Assembly (NCBI RefSeq): GCF_031877795.1
Contig: NC_133970.1
Span: forward strand, 47,932,828-47,996,827
DNA from: Strix aluco
Taxonomy: Eukaryota; Chordata; Aves; Strigiformes; Strigidae
Length of the DNA: 64,000 nucleotides
Direction of reading: 5' to 3'
The translations under genes and the position numbers were made by a program. Below the pieces are notes generated by a model. The model did no database searches, had not been told where the DNA came from, and saw only the letters and a program-made list of their open reading frames with translations. Below, piece by piece: positions 53,673 to 64,000 of the stretch. How positions within the stretch are numbered: position 1 is the first letter of the stretch; each line of letters starts with the position of its first letter.

Positions 53673-56130
53673 ATCCCCTCTTTTTCTTTTTATCATTTTG
53701 TTCATTAAATCGTTGCAATTCTTGTTGACTTAATAGGAGAGTTTTTTTCAATTTAAAGTTATCATCTAATTGGTCGTTTTTGGTTTTAATGAGTATTGGA
53801 CGGGTGACAGATATCAGATATGTTACCCGCTGCATCATTCTCCAAGTTATGACATATAATATTATTGACAAAGTCAAACTGATTAAGATTAATATCAAGA
53901 GAACCACAATGGGGTGACACAACTTGTTCAAGATGCCTGTAGCAGTAGGTGACTATCTAAAAAGGGTGTCCCACCAGTTATGTTCTGCATTCTTTTTTGC
54001 TCTTTCCAAGATTCGGTGTATTTCTTCCACATTGTGATGAACAGTTATTAGAGTTTTCTGTTCGTTTTCTCTAACTTTCTCTAAAATTCTAACTAAGTCT
54101 TTGTGTTGAAGTAACTGCTTAACTAAAGTGAGATTTATTCCAATGGGTGTAGGTTGTAGATTATGTATTAATGTATAATTGGATTGCAGGAGTTGGTGAG
54201 ACATGACCGGGGTTAAATAGAAAAAGTCACATCCGATTATCTTTATGAAATTGTAAACACAGAGATTTGAATAATTTTTAGTCTTTACTATGACCTTGTC
54301 TATGGTTAAGAATTCACAAACCGTCCTCAAACATACACAGCCTTTGTTAATATATATAAGTACTGTTTTAGGATTTTTATTGGGATGGACTTCAAAGTGA
54401 TAAATATTTTGTTCGGTATTTAAACAAATATCTTGTGCCTCAATTGCATTGTCTTCACAAATGAATCCTTGTTGCTCCCGTACAATGCAAGACTCTAGAT
54501 CGACAGTTTGCCATTTTCCGTTTACCTTTCGGGCCCATACTCTATGCTCAGAAGGATAGAGTATGGTCCCGTTGTGATTCAGCCCTAATGCAATGACAGG
54601 ATAAATTTGGTATATGGTGGCATTGTAAATAGTGAGTATAAAGGTAGTAGCTGTGTTTGTGATGGGGTCATAGGTAAAGTTTACCAGGTTCCACCAGGAT
54701 TGGAGTTTCTTTTCAAAATTAGTAGCACTGTCCCAAATTATTCTTCGAATTTCGGTAGGAAGAATACCTTCTTCACCTTCTCTTATAATTGAGGCAGCTA
54801 TCGACTGCATCCATATTTGAGCCTGGATGCAGCTGAGAGCTAAAGAGAGGTTATTTTGGAGCACACTGAGTGCATCTGTAATCAATTCATGATCCTTTAT
54901 ATTTATCTTTTCCCCTTTTGGTAATATATTCGACAACAGCTACTGGTTAGTCCCCAAAGTTAATAAGGAAGATCGTAAAGGTCTTTGTATATTAGTTAAA
55001 TTACTAACTGAGGTAGCCAATTTGTTCATTATCACCTCCGAATCAATACTATTTAAAACTCCTAATCCTGTTCCCAAAGCACCGGTTAAGTCTCTCTGCG
55101 TTCTTTTTGTGTGAGGAGTTTGTTTTTGCAGCCAGGTTGTCCATCCCTCGTAAGAAGTCTTTAGGAAAGGTGAACAGGCTGGCTGAATATTTGAAACATC
55201 ATTTTGCATCAGCAATTCAACTTGTTTGAGAGACCACGCCGGGTTAAACAGTATTTGTTGTTGACCTGTATTTCTAATTGCATATGGTCCAATTTTAAAA
55301 ATTCTTGGGCTAAGCACGACTGTTGGTTGTGTTGGAACAGTATGAGTAGTCTGAGTAGTCTCTTTGGGAGTGTGGGTTGTGGTTGTTGTAGTTTCCTCCT
55401 GTATGTTCAATGGAAATCAGAAAGATATAGTTTGATCCCCTGACCTGGTCTCTCCTAAACAAACTATGGACACTGGTTGGGTTGCAGTAAATGCATACCA
55501 ACAGGCCTCTGACTCACAATGGGTTTGAGCTATTTTAGATTCCGTTTTGTCTCTGATAACGATTTGAGTCAAAGGGGGCTGACGGACGGTTTGAATTAAA
55601 GGGTGTCGACTTATTATCACATTTACATTGAATACTCTGCAGCCTATCTGTATCTCATCTCCTTTTTTAGCTGTCCAGGTATGGGATGAATTCTCCCATT
55701 TATATGTTTGGAGTGTTAGGTTATTGCTTAGTATGGCAGTTGCTAACTCTGTCCCATACAAATCTGCATCCATACTTCCTGTATGTCCATAATAAGCATC
55801 TGTCCAAGGCCATATAATTTGATTAGTTAGGGTATGTTCAAAAGGTTGGTGGGATTGGTTAGTCGTTCTAGCCCATCCTGGTAGTGTATTCATTGTAGCT
55901 AATACACCTAGCCAGACTATCCAATAGTTCCAATAGAAGGCTGGCGGGATTCTATAGATTTGCATATTTTTTCTTAGTCTCTTTTGTATCAGGGTGTTTG
56001 GTACTCTCGTCTGGCCCTTCTCCCTCAGAGGTCCTTTTTTCTTCAGAGTAGGGTAGTAAAGTTTTTCCCACTTTGGTATGTCTCTGTCTCCTCTGCCTGC
56101 TCTGTTGCTTAGAGCAGCAGGGTGTTCCAT
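53668..56130 (-). pseudogene. env: ERV-C env, non-gammaretroviral type, with three in-frame stops
   Basis: One reading frame of about 820 codons, interrupted by TGA at 55417-55419, TAG at 54940-54942 and TAG at 53953-53955. The start at 56130 aligns with the ERV-A env start (shared leader around HP.A.SNR); the frame is also open upstream to 56223. Visible: hydrophobic signal segment near 55915; basic TKR site followed by a glycine-rich stretch (LTGALGTGLGVLNS) that looks like a fusion peptide; a long ectodomain with several cysteines and sequons; a membrane anchor (IVVLLILILISLTLSIIL); a basic tail encoded partly by the polypurine tract, ending inside the LTR. CWLC and CX6CC are absent. I cannot assign the class; the body is unrelated to ERV-A Env. 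Confidence 0.85.
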
Positions 56131-56260
56131 CTTTTCGGCAGCAGCTGTATTCTTCAGGGGTACGTTTGCCTCTACTCCGGGACACATAGGTCTCCCAGTT
56201 TTTAACTTTGACCTCGGGTTCACGACAGGGGACCCAGGGGATGTGTTTTCTACAGATCAC
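55952..56260 (-). CDS. Possible accessory ORF overlapping the ERV-C env start, arginine-rich (102 aa)
   Basis: In the same frame relation to env as the ERV-A ORF at 16027-16260. It has TPEEYSCCRKDGTP followed by SKQQSRQRRQRHTK, close to the ERV-A version. It is open although env, pol and gag of this provirus are all interrupted. May be a shadow of the conserved env leader; the extra length beyond the shared block is Lys/Glu-rich. No function known. Confidence 0.35.
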   Translation of the reverse strand: MICRKHIPWVPCREPEVKVKNWETYVSRSRGKRTPEEYSCCRKDGTPCCSKQQSRQRRQRHTKVGKTLLPYSEEKRTSEGEGPDESTKHPDTKETKKKYANL

Positions 56261-56433
56261 CCTTAGGATCTGAGGGTGCTATTCAGTAGGTCAATTAGAG
56301 TGAGTGCACTCTCTTTCGGGATTTATCCCTTTAGTAAATATTTTCTACCAAGTTTTAGAATCTTCAATTATTTTCCCGTTTTTACTCCAATTTTTAGGGC
56401 CTGATTAGTTAATCTCCGTTCTCGTTGATAACA

Positions 56434-56571
56434 CTAATTACAACTAGACTGGAGATTTATTCCATGTGCATTATGAATCCCCCAGCCTTCTTTACATACA
56501 TTACACTTTACGTATATAAAAGGAAAACAGATACAAGTTTCAATTGGACAAAATATCAGGGTCTCACTCAT
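56434..56571 (-). CDS. Small cysteine-containing ORF between pol and env of ERV-C (45 aa)
   Basis: ATG at 56569-56571, TAG at 56434-56436. The segment CFPFIYVKCNVCKEGW aligns without gaps to CYPFACSKCMVCQDKW of the ERV-A ORF at 16430-16645, with C, P, F, K, C, V, C and W shared. Several later cysteines of the ERV-A version are missing here, and the ORF is shorter. Same location in both proviruses. Possibly a decayed accessory gene. Confidence 0.4.
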   Translation of the reverse strand: MSETLIFCPIETCICFPFIYVKCNVCKEGWGIHNAHGINLQSSCN

Positions 56572-56616
56572 CGAGTCCTTCGTAGGTTCTTATCTCACAA
56601 TGTGTAGAGAGCTCTT

Positions 56617-59600
56617 TCAGGTTTTCCGAAGGGTGACTCGTAGATCCCCAGGAGGGCTGGTCACTTTCCAGGCCAGATCCTGTATAGGTCCCTTTACTCG
56701 GCTTGCGTGTGTCCACCCCTTCTCAGCAGTCCGAACAGCAGTTTCTGTAGTGATAAGAGCAACATAGGGTCCTTCCCAACGGGGGGTCAAAGAAGATTCT
56801 TTCCATGATTTGATTAGTACTTTATTTCCTGGTTGGATTTGATGCATGGCCACATCCAATGGAGGTCTTTGTACTACCATCCCCCGGGCCTGCAGTTGTT
56901 TTCTCCTTGCCATTAGCTGTATCAGGTAGGATTTTATCTTTAATTCTTCAAGTTGGGGGTGATCTGGTGGTATTTCTAAATCATAGGGCATCCCATATAG
57001 CATTTCAAAGGGAGAAATGCCTACATCAGTTCGGGGTTGAGTTCTGATATTTAACAAGGCTAAAGGGAGACACTTTACCCATGACATTTTGGTTTCTAAC
57101 ATTAGTTTGGTAAGTTGTTTTTTTATTTCTCCATTCATACGTTCAACTTCCCCTGAGCTCTGTGGGTGCCACGGAGTGTGGTATTGCTACTGTGTACCCA
57201 GCGCAGCCAAAGTCTCTTTGGCTACTCTGGATACAAAGTGTGGACCCTTATCTGAGTCTATTGCTTCTATTGCTCCATACCGAGGTATAATTTCTTCAAG
57301 TAATATCCTTGTTACTGTGTGAGTTGTGGCTTGGGCTGTGGGAAAGGCTTCTACGAATTGAGTTAAATGATCTATAATTACTAATAAGTATTTATACCTC
57401 CCCACCTTTGGTAATTCGGTGAAGTCTATTTGTATTCTTGCAAAAGGTCTATGAGCCAATTCTCGCCCCCCATATACTTGTTTTCTTATTTGATGTTTAT
57501 TTACTTTTTGACAAACGAGACATTCTCCTATCACTCCTTTGGCTATATCATATATCCCAATGCACATGTATTTAGTTGTAAATTGATCCACTAATGCCTG
57601 AGTTCCCCAATGAGTGTTTTTATGGAATTGCTGCATTATCTTGGTAGCTATGGGTTTTGAGAGAACTTCTCGGCCGTCCGGGAGTTCCCATTTTCCATTA
57701 GCTTTCTGTTTAATCCCCATTTGATTTAATTTTGCTTGTTCTTGAACAGTAAAACTTAAAAGTTCATAGGATTTTTCATGGAAAAAGCACCACTTAAACC
57801 CTGGTCTTTCACATACACATTCTATGCCGTCTACTCCGAATTCTTTCCAGCAACCATAACAGGGGAGGTAATTATCTCCACAATTAACACACCGCTTTCT
57901 GTCCTCTATCGGATCATCCAAGTGCAGTGCTAATAGCACTGCTCTCTTTGCCTCTTGATCAGCAAGGTTATTCCCCCGTACTAAAGGATTTAGCCCCCTC
58001 TGGTGTCTTTTTAAGTGTACTACCGTAATTTCGCTGGGCCCTTGTATAGTTTGCAAAATTTGTGATATTAATTCCTGATGTATTAGGTCCTTCTCCCGAG
58101 AATTGATTAGGCCTCTCTTTTTCCATATTTTCCTAAAGGTATGTACTATTCCGAAGGCATATCTAGAATCGGTATATATAGTTCCCGCTTTTCCATTTAG
58201 TAATTGTAAAGCCTTTAATACTGCATATAATTCACATGCCTGTGCTGACCAGCTGGGACTCAAGGGTCCTGATTCTATCACCTTAAAAGTTTTTCCATCA
58301 ATTATGGCATACCCTGATTTTCTTTTTCCTTCTACCACTTGAGAGGATCCATCTACAAATAATTTTTCTCCTTTCCCTAATTCCTCTTCTTCCAAATCTG
58401 GTCTTATCTTAGTCTGCTCCTCGATGTTACGGAGGTAATCATAAAAAAGATCTTGACTAGGTTCTCCATACAAAAATTGGGCTGGATTTTGTAACGATGT
58501 TGTTTCAAGGGTCAGGTAGGGAGATGTAATGAGGATTGCCTCATATTTTACCAGTCTAGCATCGGTTATCCATTTTTCTGCTTTTTGCTGTAACACACCT
58601 CTAATATTATGGGGTGATAGTACCTTTAACTCACTACCAAAAGTTATTTTATGCGCTTCCTCAATTAACAAAGTAGCTGCCACCACAACTTGTAGGCACA
58701 TAGGCCATCCCCGACTTACGGGGTCCAGTAATTTTGAAATATATGTTACTGGTTTCTTCTTTCCTGCCCATTCCTGGGCTAATATTCCAAATGCAGTTCC
58801 TTCCTCTATGTTGACAAATAAGAAAAATGGTCTTTTTAGGTCGGGCAAGCTCAGAACAGGAGCATTTACTAATTCAGTTTTTAGTTCTTTTAACTGTTGA
58901 TCATCTTCCTGAGTCCATTTTAATAATCCATTTTTAGTTATTTTGGTGTATAAAAACTTTACCTTTCCACTATACCCTTCAATCCACTGCCTACAATATC
59001 CAAATAGCCCTAATAGCTGCCGGACTTGTTTCTTGGTTTTTGGACTTGGTAGGGAAAGGATCCCTTTAACTCTTTCTGGATCCAATTTCTTAGTTCCTTG
59101 ACTTAATCGATGTCCTAAGTATTTAACTTCCTTTTCAACAAATTGCAATTTGGATTTCGACACCTTCAGTCCCTTTAAGCTCAGGAAATTTAACAATTTG
59201 ATGCTTTCTTCCTGAACCCTTTCCTCATCCTCCCCTGCTATTAAAAGATCATCTACATACTGAACTAGGGTAAGGGTATCTCCTATCTGGTAATCCTGTA
59301 AAATTTGTTCTAAAGCTTGCCCAAACAGGTTTGGGGATTCGGTGAAACCTTGGGGTAGGACTGTCCACCAGAGTTGAGTTTTCCTGTGGGTGTCTGGGTC
59401 CTCCCACTCAAAAGCAAAATAGTTTCTACACTCCTCTTTTAAGGGACATGCCCAGAAAGCGTCCTTCAAGTCTATTACACTGTACCACCGGTCGTTCGGG
59501 CCTAATTGACTTAAGAGAGTGTGTGGGTTAGCTACTACAGGGAATCTAGTTACAGTCCTTTTGTTAATTTCCCTTAGGTCATGGACTAATCTGTACCCCC

Positions 59601-60225
59601 CATCCGCCTTCTTGACAGGTAAAATGGGAGTATTAAAAGGGGACATGCAGGGTTCCAATAATCCCTGCTTTATTAATCTCTGAATTTCTGGTTTTAATCT
59701 TTGCTTTCCCTCCAGAGGTATGGGATATTGCTTAATCCTCACCGGTACTTCAGGATCCCGGATGGTTACCATAAAAGGTTCAACATTCAGTTTTCCCACC
59801 GTATCCGGAGTGTACCACACTTCAGGGTTGATTTTAGTCTCATCTTCAACCCGTAGGGGGCATAGTTTGATTTCAAGTTTGTGTTCTGTTACTTCCAAAC
59901 TAATTCCTAATTCAATCATTAGATCTCTCCCCAGTAGGTTATAATCTGCCTCAGGTACTAACAATAAGGATCCCACCCCCACTTTAGAATCTGTTTCAAG
60001 GAGTACATCTTTAATTACCGGTACTCCGAATGGTTCTCCTTTCGCCCCAACTACTTGCACTTTTTCTGATGAAATCTTACATCCTTGGGGCAATGATTGA
60101 ACAGTAGATCTCTCCGCTCCTGAATCTACTAAAAATTCTACCTCCTGTTGCCGAGGACCTACTTTTAACTTTATCAAGGGCTCAGTTCGTTCTCAGGTCC
60201 CCAGCAAATAGAGCCCCTGACACCC
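56617..60225 (-). pseudogene. pol: ERV-C pol: protease, RT, RNase H and integrase, with two in-frame stops
   Basis: In frame with gag after its UAG. A TGA at 60193-60195 lies in the expected readthrough segment, then about 1,000 codons are open (60177-57187). Protease has DSG (LVDSGAERST) where ERV-A has DTG. RT has LPQGFTESP and YVDD (about residue 307 of the open part). RNase H has VDGSS and TDSRYAF. Between RNase H and integrase is a Cys/His-rich insert (about 57770-57910) absent from ERV-A. Integrase keeps its HHCC motif, DFTELP and DSDKGPHF, then meets TAG at 57187-57189, where ERV-A has Trp; the remainder (with the catalytic-Glu region and C-terminal part) continues in the same frame to 56617. 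Confidence 0.92.
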
Positions 60226-61695
60226 CTAATCTTCTTTAAACATTCTCTCATCCATCATTCTCCTTCTGCAGCTCTTCTTTGTGTGACCTTTTCTTCCGCA
60301 ATAAAAGCAGACAATACTCCCTTTTTCTCTCTCTCTCTCCGGTTCCTTTGATCTATAGCCTGTTCTTTGACCTTCTTGTTTTCTCCCAGCACTGTTCACT
60401 CTCTGTCCTTCCCTTATCGCAGCTACCATCATTCTGGTATGTTTCTTTTGAGTCTCGTCCTCCCTTCGGACATAGACTTTCTGTGCTTCTCTCAGTAATT
60501 CATCCAACCCCCGATCCTGCCAATCTTCTATTTTTTCTAGCTTCTTTCTAATATCTATCCATGCTTTTGCCACAAATTGTGTCTTTAACAATGCCTGTCC
60601 CACTGGGGTATTAGGGTCTAGTCCTGAGTAAAGCTGAAGATTTTTCCTCAGTCTCTCTAACCACTCAGTAGGAGTTTCATCCTTTTTCTGATGTTCACTA
60701 AAGGCTTTGTTTATATTTTGTCCTCTAGGGACTGATTCCCTTATACCCTGGATTACAATCGTCCTCAGGTCTTGCATATGACCTCTATCGATTTCATTTT
60801 GATTATTCCAATTAGGTCGATTTAGAGGCCATTTTACATCTGCTGCCGGACCTTGCTGATGCTGTTGATCCCAAATTCTCATTCCTGCTCTCCTGATCAT
60901 ATCCCTTTCTTCAACAGTGAATAGTATAGCCATTATGGCTTGTATTTCATCCCAGGTATAGATGTTTGGTCCTAAAAACTGATCCACCCGCTCCGCCACA
61001 CCTAAGGGATCCTCCAATAGATTCCCCATCTCTTTTTTAAATTCTCTGACGTCCCCTGAATTAAGAGGGACAGTCACATATCCCATGCCAGGCTGGGGTC
61101 CCCCCATCGCAACCTCCCTTAGGGGGTACAAGCCACTATCACCCCACCCCATTCTAGTTTGACTACGGGTTATTCGTCTCGGTTCTTTCGGGGATTCAGG
61201 TGGGGAGTCTGAATTCTCTGGGTCCTCCGGCGCAGTCGGAGGAGGTGAAGGCGCCGGAGGTGGGGGTGGAGGTATGTAAGGAGGAGGAGAGGTGGGAGGT
61301 TCGTCCTCATCACGTACCTTCTTTTTCTTAACTTTTTCTTTTAGAGGATATAGATTTATTCGGGTATCTGATGCTATCCATACCTGTGCATATTCACTCT
61401 CCTCTAAATTAAAGGGTTCCCTTGAGTTGACATAAATGTTTAGGGCTTGGCAGACCCATTCTTCAAAGGACCCAAAAACAGGCCAATAGAGATGATCGCC
61501 TCTGATTTGTTTCCCTCCCTAAACTTCCATACAATAATAAATCATTTTTGCTTTGTCCTTACCCTGCCTAGAGGGGTAATCTTCCCAATGGTTTAACATC
61601 AAGCCTAAAGGGCTATCTGGTGGTATTTGGGGGTACCTCACCTCGGGTCCCAAATCACCCATGGGATCAGAAGGCTTGCTTTTCTTCTGTCCCAT
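60226..61695 (-). pseudogene. gag: ERV-C gag with one nonsense codon
   Basis: Start at 61695 gives MGQKKSKP with myristoylatable Gly2, matching ERV-A Gag; the frame is open a further 10 codons upstream. A TAG at 61519-61521 interrupts matrix at a position where ERV-A has Trp. Beyond it the frame appears open: PPPY proline-rich linker, capsid with the MHR-like QNINKAFSEHQKKDE, and one CCHC knuckle (C-F-Y-C-GRKGH-TKKS-C). It ends with TAG at 60226-60228, the usual gammaretroviral gag-pol amber. The downstream ATG at 61152 is internal. Confidence 0.9.
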
Positions 61696-62061
61696 CTTCC
61701 GGAGCGCCTTCACACACTCACACAATTCGCTTCCCCCTTTTCGTGACCCAGTCCCTCGCGGGATATGGGAACTGCACTACCGAGGGGTCCGCACTCGCTT
61801 CGCCCTGCTGGGCGTCTCACACACCACGCTCCGGGAAACCCAACCCCAACCGAACGGTAACCGGCCTATACTCACGCAACCCTGCGTCTTCGTCCGGGGC
61901 TTCGTGCACAAAGATTACGGGGTTACCGGTATTTTTTTTTTTGCTTGTTGCCGAGTTTTGGAGTTCGTCGGTAGAGGGCGTGATGTGATAGCACTCAGCC
62001 GGGGCCGCTGAACTCAGCGGGGCGCGCCTCCCCGTATGGGGCTTCCCACCAGATTGCCTCT

Positions 62062-62079
62062 ATCCGAGTCACGGCACCA
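62062..62079 (-). promoter_or_regulatory. ERV-C primer-binding site, tRNA-His
   Basis: Identical to the ERV-A PBS (ATCCGAGTCACGGCACCA on +), four bases from the 5' LTR. The region 61696-62061 between gag and PBS is a non-coding GC-rich leader. Confidence 0.92.
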
Positions 62080-62083
62080 ATTT

Positions 62084-62421
62084 TGTTATAGACTATCTTG
62101 TCAAAATGATGCAAGTTAGGACAAATTAAATTTCAATTATTTATTTTAGCAAGCGGCAATAAGCAAAACAGCGCTGGGCGGCCGGGGAGTCCCTGCTCCA
62201 CCAACGGCGCGCACCCACTTCCCGAGGGTCCGTCTTTTTTATATCCTCCGCCTTCCGGTATCGGGTCTCTCTGAGAGGTGTACCCTGCGTCTGCGCACTT
62301 TGCAGCTAGGGGGTCGCTCCATCCGGGTCTTCCTCACGTCACCAGCTTCTCGTATTTCCTGCTTTCCTGAGAGTGGCTCACAAAGTCTTTGTTTATATCT
62401 TACAGAATATAGACACTACCC

Positions 62422-62455
<34 letters not shown>

Positions 62456-62697
62456 CTTCTTCCCTTTGTCTTTCTCCCCTTTGTCCTTCTTCCCTTTCTC
62501 CCTCTTTTCAGTCTTTTGCCTAGTAGGAGTCCTTGCTTCAGCATTTCAACTTAGATAAGCACTTGCAGTCAGTTAGTCGTTACACAATGTAATAGTTAAG
62601 ATTAAGCTTAGGCCTACATAGTTTATGGAATAACATGTCACGAGCTCCCAGTATCTTTAATGGAATTTGATGAACAAACAGTTTACTGTCTATCACA
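62084..62697 (-). repeat. ERV-C 5' LTR (614 bp)
   Basis: On - carries a TATA-like TATAAAAAA near 62235-62244 and AATAAA at 62140-62145. A poly-T run of about 32 bases on + (near 62426-62456) is much longer than in the other LTR, probably from replication slippage. Confidence 0.94.
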
Positions 62698-62702
62698 ATG
62701 GG

Positions 62703-63071
62703 CACATGTGGAAGTCTGTCAGTGGGGTGGCCTGTGAGGCAGAGACACCTGAACCTGGGGAAGGGCAAAGGGGGTGACATCAGGGGCGCAGCTGGGGGCA
62801 CGGGGACTTTCACTTCCCCCCTCCCTGTGTAGGGGGGGGGGGCGTGGCAGCGGTGAGACAGGCTGACCGTAGGAGCGGGCTGCAGCAACCCCCACTTCGA
62901 ATGTATCAGGCGGACCTGTCACGTGCCGCTGCCGCCCAATGGGTGAAGGCGGCACCTCGTGGGCCCAGATTCAAACTGTCAGTGGGTGCAGCCTGTACGG
63001 CTGCTGGTTTCTGTGGAGATGGCGAGGCCTAGTCACGTCCACGGAGCTGAGGCTACCGCGCTATCTAGCTG
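62703..63071 (+). promoter_or_regulatory. GC-rich region, possible promoter and first exon of a downstream gene
   Basis: CpG-containing sequence with a CCAAT motif (CCCAATGGG near 62935-62943) and a CACGTG E-box near 62920. A strong donor CTG/GTGAGT lies at 63072. An ATG at 63019 opens a short frame to this donor (starting MARPSHVHG), which I do not recognise. Synteny with ELOVL7 in other vertebrates would put DEPDC1B here, but this peptide does not look like its N-terminus, so the segment may be 5' UTR, another gene, or no gene. Confidence 0.3.
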
Positions 63072-64000
63072 GTGAGTGCTCCTCTGAGCTGGGGTGCCTT
63101 ATTCCTGCCTTTGTCTCTTGTGTAGCCTTATGTCATCCGGGTTGGGTCTCCATGCCCTGCAGTGGCCTTCTAGAATTTCCTGGGTACTGGCCAGCTGCCC
63201 TGAGGCAGTCTGACTGCCTGGGCCTGCCCCGTTGGCTGGGCCTCTGTAGCCTGAGGGCTGAGTGCCACCAGCCCGTCAGTATCCTGGGCCTGTTGCAAGC
63301 AGTTGGTCCCTGGTTGGGACCTGATGGGGTGCTCCTCAACTGCTGTCCAGGTGTTAGCACTACCTATGCTGAGTCTGTGTGGGTGGCTAGACCCATGCAC
63401 AACTGGGATGGTGGCAGAGCAGAGCTTTAGTCCAGTTTTTTGTCGAGTTAAAAGCCAAGGGGAGGCTAAAGCTGTATCACTGTAAATAGCATAGGGCTCT
63501 AGAAATTTTAGCTTCCTAAATCAGGTGTTCTCAGATCTCAACTGTTTAAATCCTAGTTTTAGGCTTTAGTGTGCCTGTAAATGCAAATGATCAAAAAAGT
63601 GTATAGTTCTGTTTTAAGATCTGGCTCCACTCTGATCTCACTTTGTACAACTAAAATTCTTCTAGTAGAAAAGCTCCTGTAACAGTTTGCTTTGTTGCTT
63701 TTCTGTAGTGGAACAAGATAATAGAAATTTTTCATGCTGGGATGCCTTTACAGAAGCATTGATGTCACTTTGAAAGCTATGAGTGTTGCTTCAAAGCCTG
63801 AGAGGCAGTGGACTGTTTATGTGAACTGCTTGGCTCTAATCAAACCTTTGGCCCAGAAGTGACTTGCAATCAAATGGTTAAGCTGCTTAAAAAATTCCTA
63901 AAAAATCATGTTATCAAAGATATTAAAGGAAGATGAGTCAAAGAGGACATTCAAGATCATGGCTTTTTATATATGTAAACCTCTATATGGTGACAGAAAA
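63072..64000. other. Right edge, no gene recognised
   Basis: GC-moderate then AT-rich sequence; ORFs such as 62939-63430 lack domain signals. If the exon at 63019-63071 is real, this is the start of its intron. Confidence 0.4.

Larger units (their letters stand above)
53074..62702 (-). mobile_element. Provirus ERV-C, sister of ERV-A with a different env, inactivated, with its target duplication
   Basis: 5' LTR 62084-62697, tRNA-His PBS, gag, pol, env, 3' LTR 53079-53672, all on -. The host repeat ATGGG at 53074-53078 and 62698-62702 is a 5-bp target duplication. Gag, Pol, LTR and PBS are of the same lineage as ERV-A. I count about 26 substitutions between the LTRs plus indels, so it is older than ERV-A. 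In-frame stops disable gag (61519), the gag-pol junction (60193), integrase (57187) and env (55417, 54940, 53953), yet no frameshift is evident. It lies outside ELOVL7, antisense to it. Env is unrelated to that of ERV-A apart from the leader. Confidence 0.92.

Noticed and set aside
63019..63071. DEPDC1B first coding exon
   Set aside because: Expected by synteny, but the encoded peptide does not look like the N-terminus I know for that protein; left as an unassigned possible exon.
1..64000. CRISPR arrays, bacterial operons, tRNA or rRNA genes
   Set aside because: None seen; the only tRNA-like sequences are the 18-base primer-binding sites of the proviruses.

Overview
The window is vertebrate nuclear DNA, almost certainly from a bird. 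It holds CR1 LINE copies with the typical avian 3' end, avian-type LTRs, and one host gene recognised with confidence: ELOVL7, a very-long-chain fatty acid elongase, on the + strand. Seven coding exons (35109-47587) join through consensus splice sites into a 279-residue protein. A CpG-island promoter with a probable non-coding first exon lies near 1.1-1.9 kb, so intron 1 would be about 33 kb. The 3' UTR runs to a poly(A) signal near 49.23 kb.

Most of the remaining sequence is transposable elements. Provirus ERV-A (13473-30278, - strand) is a gammaretrovirus-like element antisense in ELOVL7 intron 1. It has tRNA-His priming, LTRs that read as identical, intact gag and env, and pol broken by a one-base frameshift. 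Its pol is also split by a second provirus, ERV-B (19696-27351, - strand). ERV-B is an ERV-L-like (class III) element with tRNA-Ser priming, identical 819-bp LTRs, full-length gag and pol joined by a canonical -1 slippery site, and no env. Provirus ERV-C (53079-62697, - strand) lies downstream of ELOVL7. It belongs to the same LTR/PBS/gag/pol lineage as ERV-A, but its env is unrelated and its genes carry several in-frame stops. Solo LTRs or LTR-like pieces lie at 30767-31134, 33768-34146 (alpharetrovirus-like, inside a CR1), 36085-36690, about 49.8-50.3 kb and 51.9-52.4 kb. CR1 copies lie at 8.84-10.53, 31.5-34.26, 46.86-46.98 and 50.33-51.80 kb. The right edge is GC-rich and may hold the promoter and first exon of the next gene; DEPDC1B would be expected from ELOVL7 synteny, but the sequence does not show it.

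The most unusual material is in the ERV-A/ERV-C lineage. Both proviruses carry a short cysteine-rich ORF between pol and env, and an arginine-rich ORF overlapping the env start in another frame. They share an env leader but have unrelated env bodies. ERV-C Pol also has a Cys/His-rich insert between RNase H and integrase. ERV-C differences between LTRs, and several of its stops, lean toward G-to-A change on the proviral sense strand. ERV-B has a duplicated stem-loop with a compensatory base change in its leader. These are readings from sequence alone; no database search was possible.
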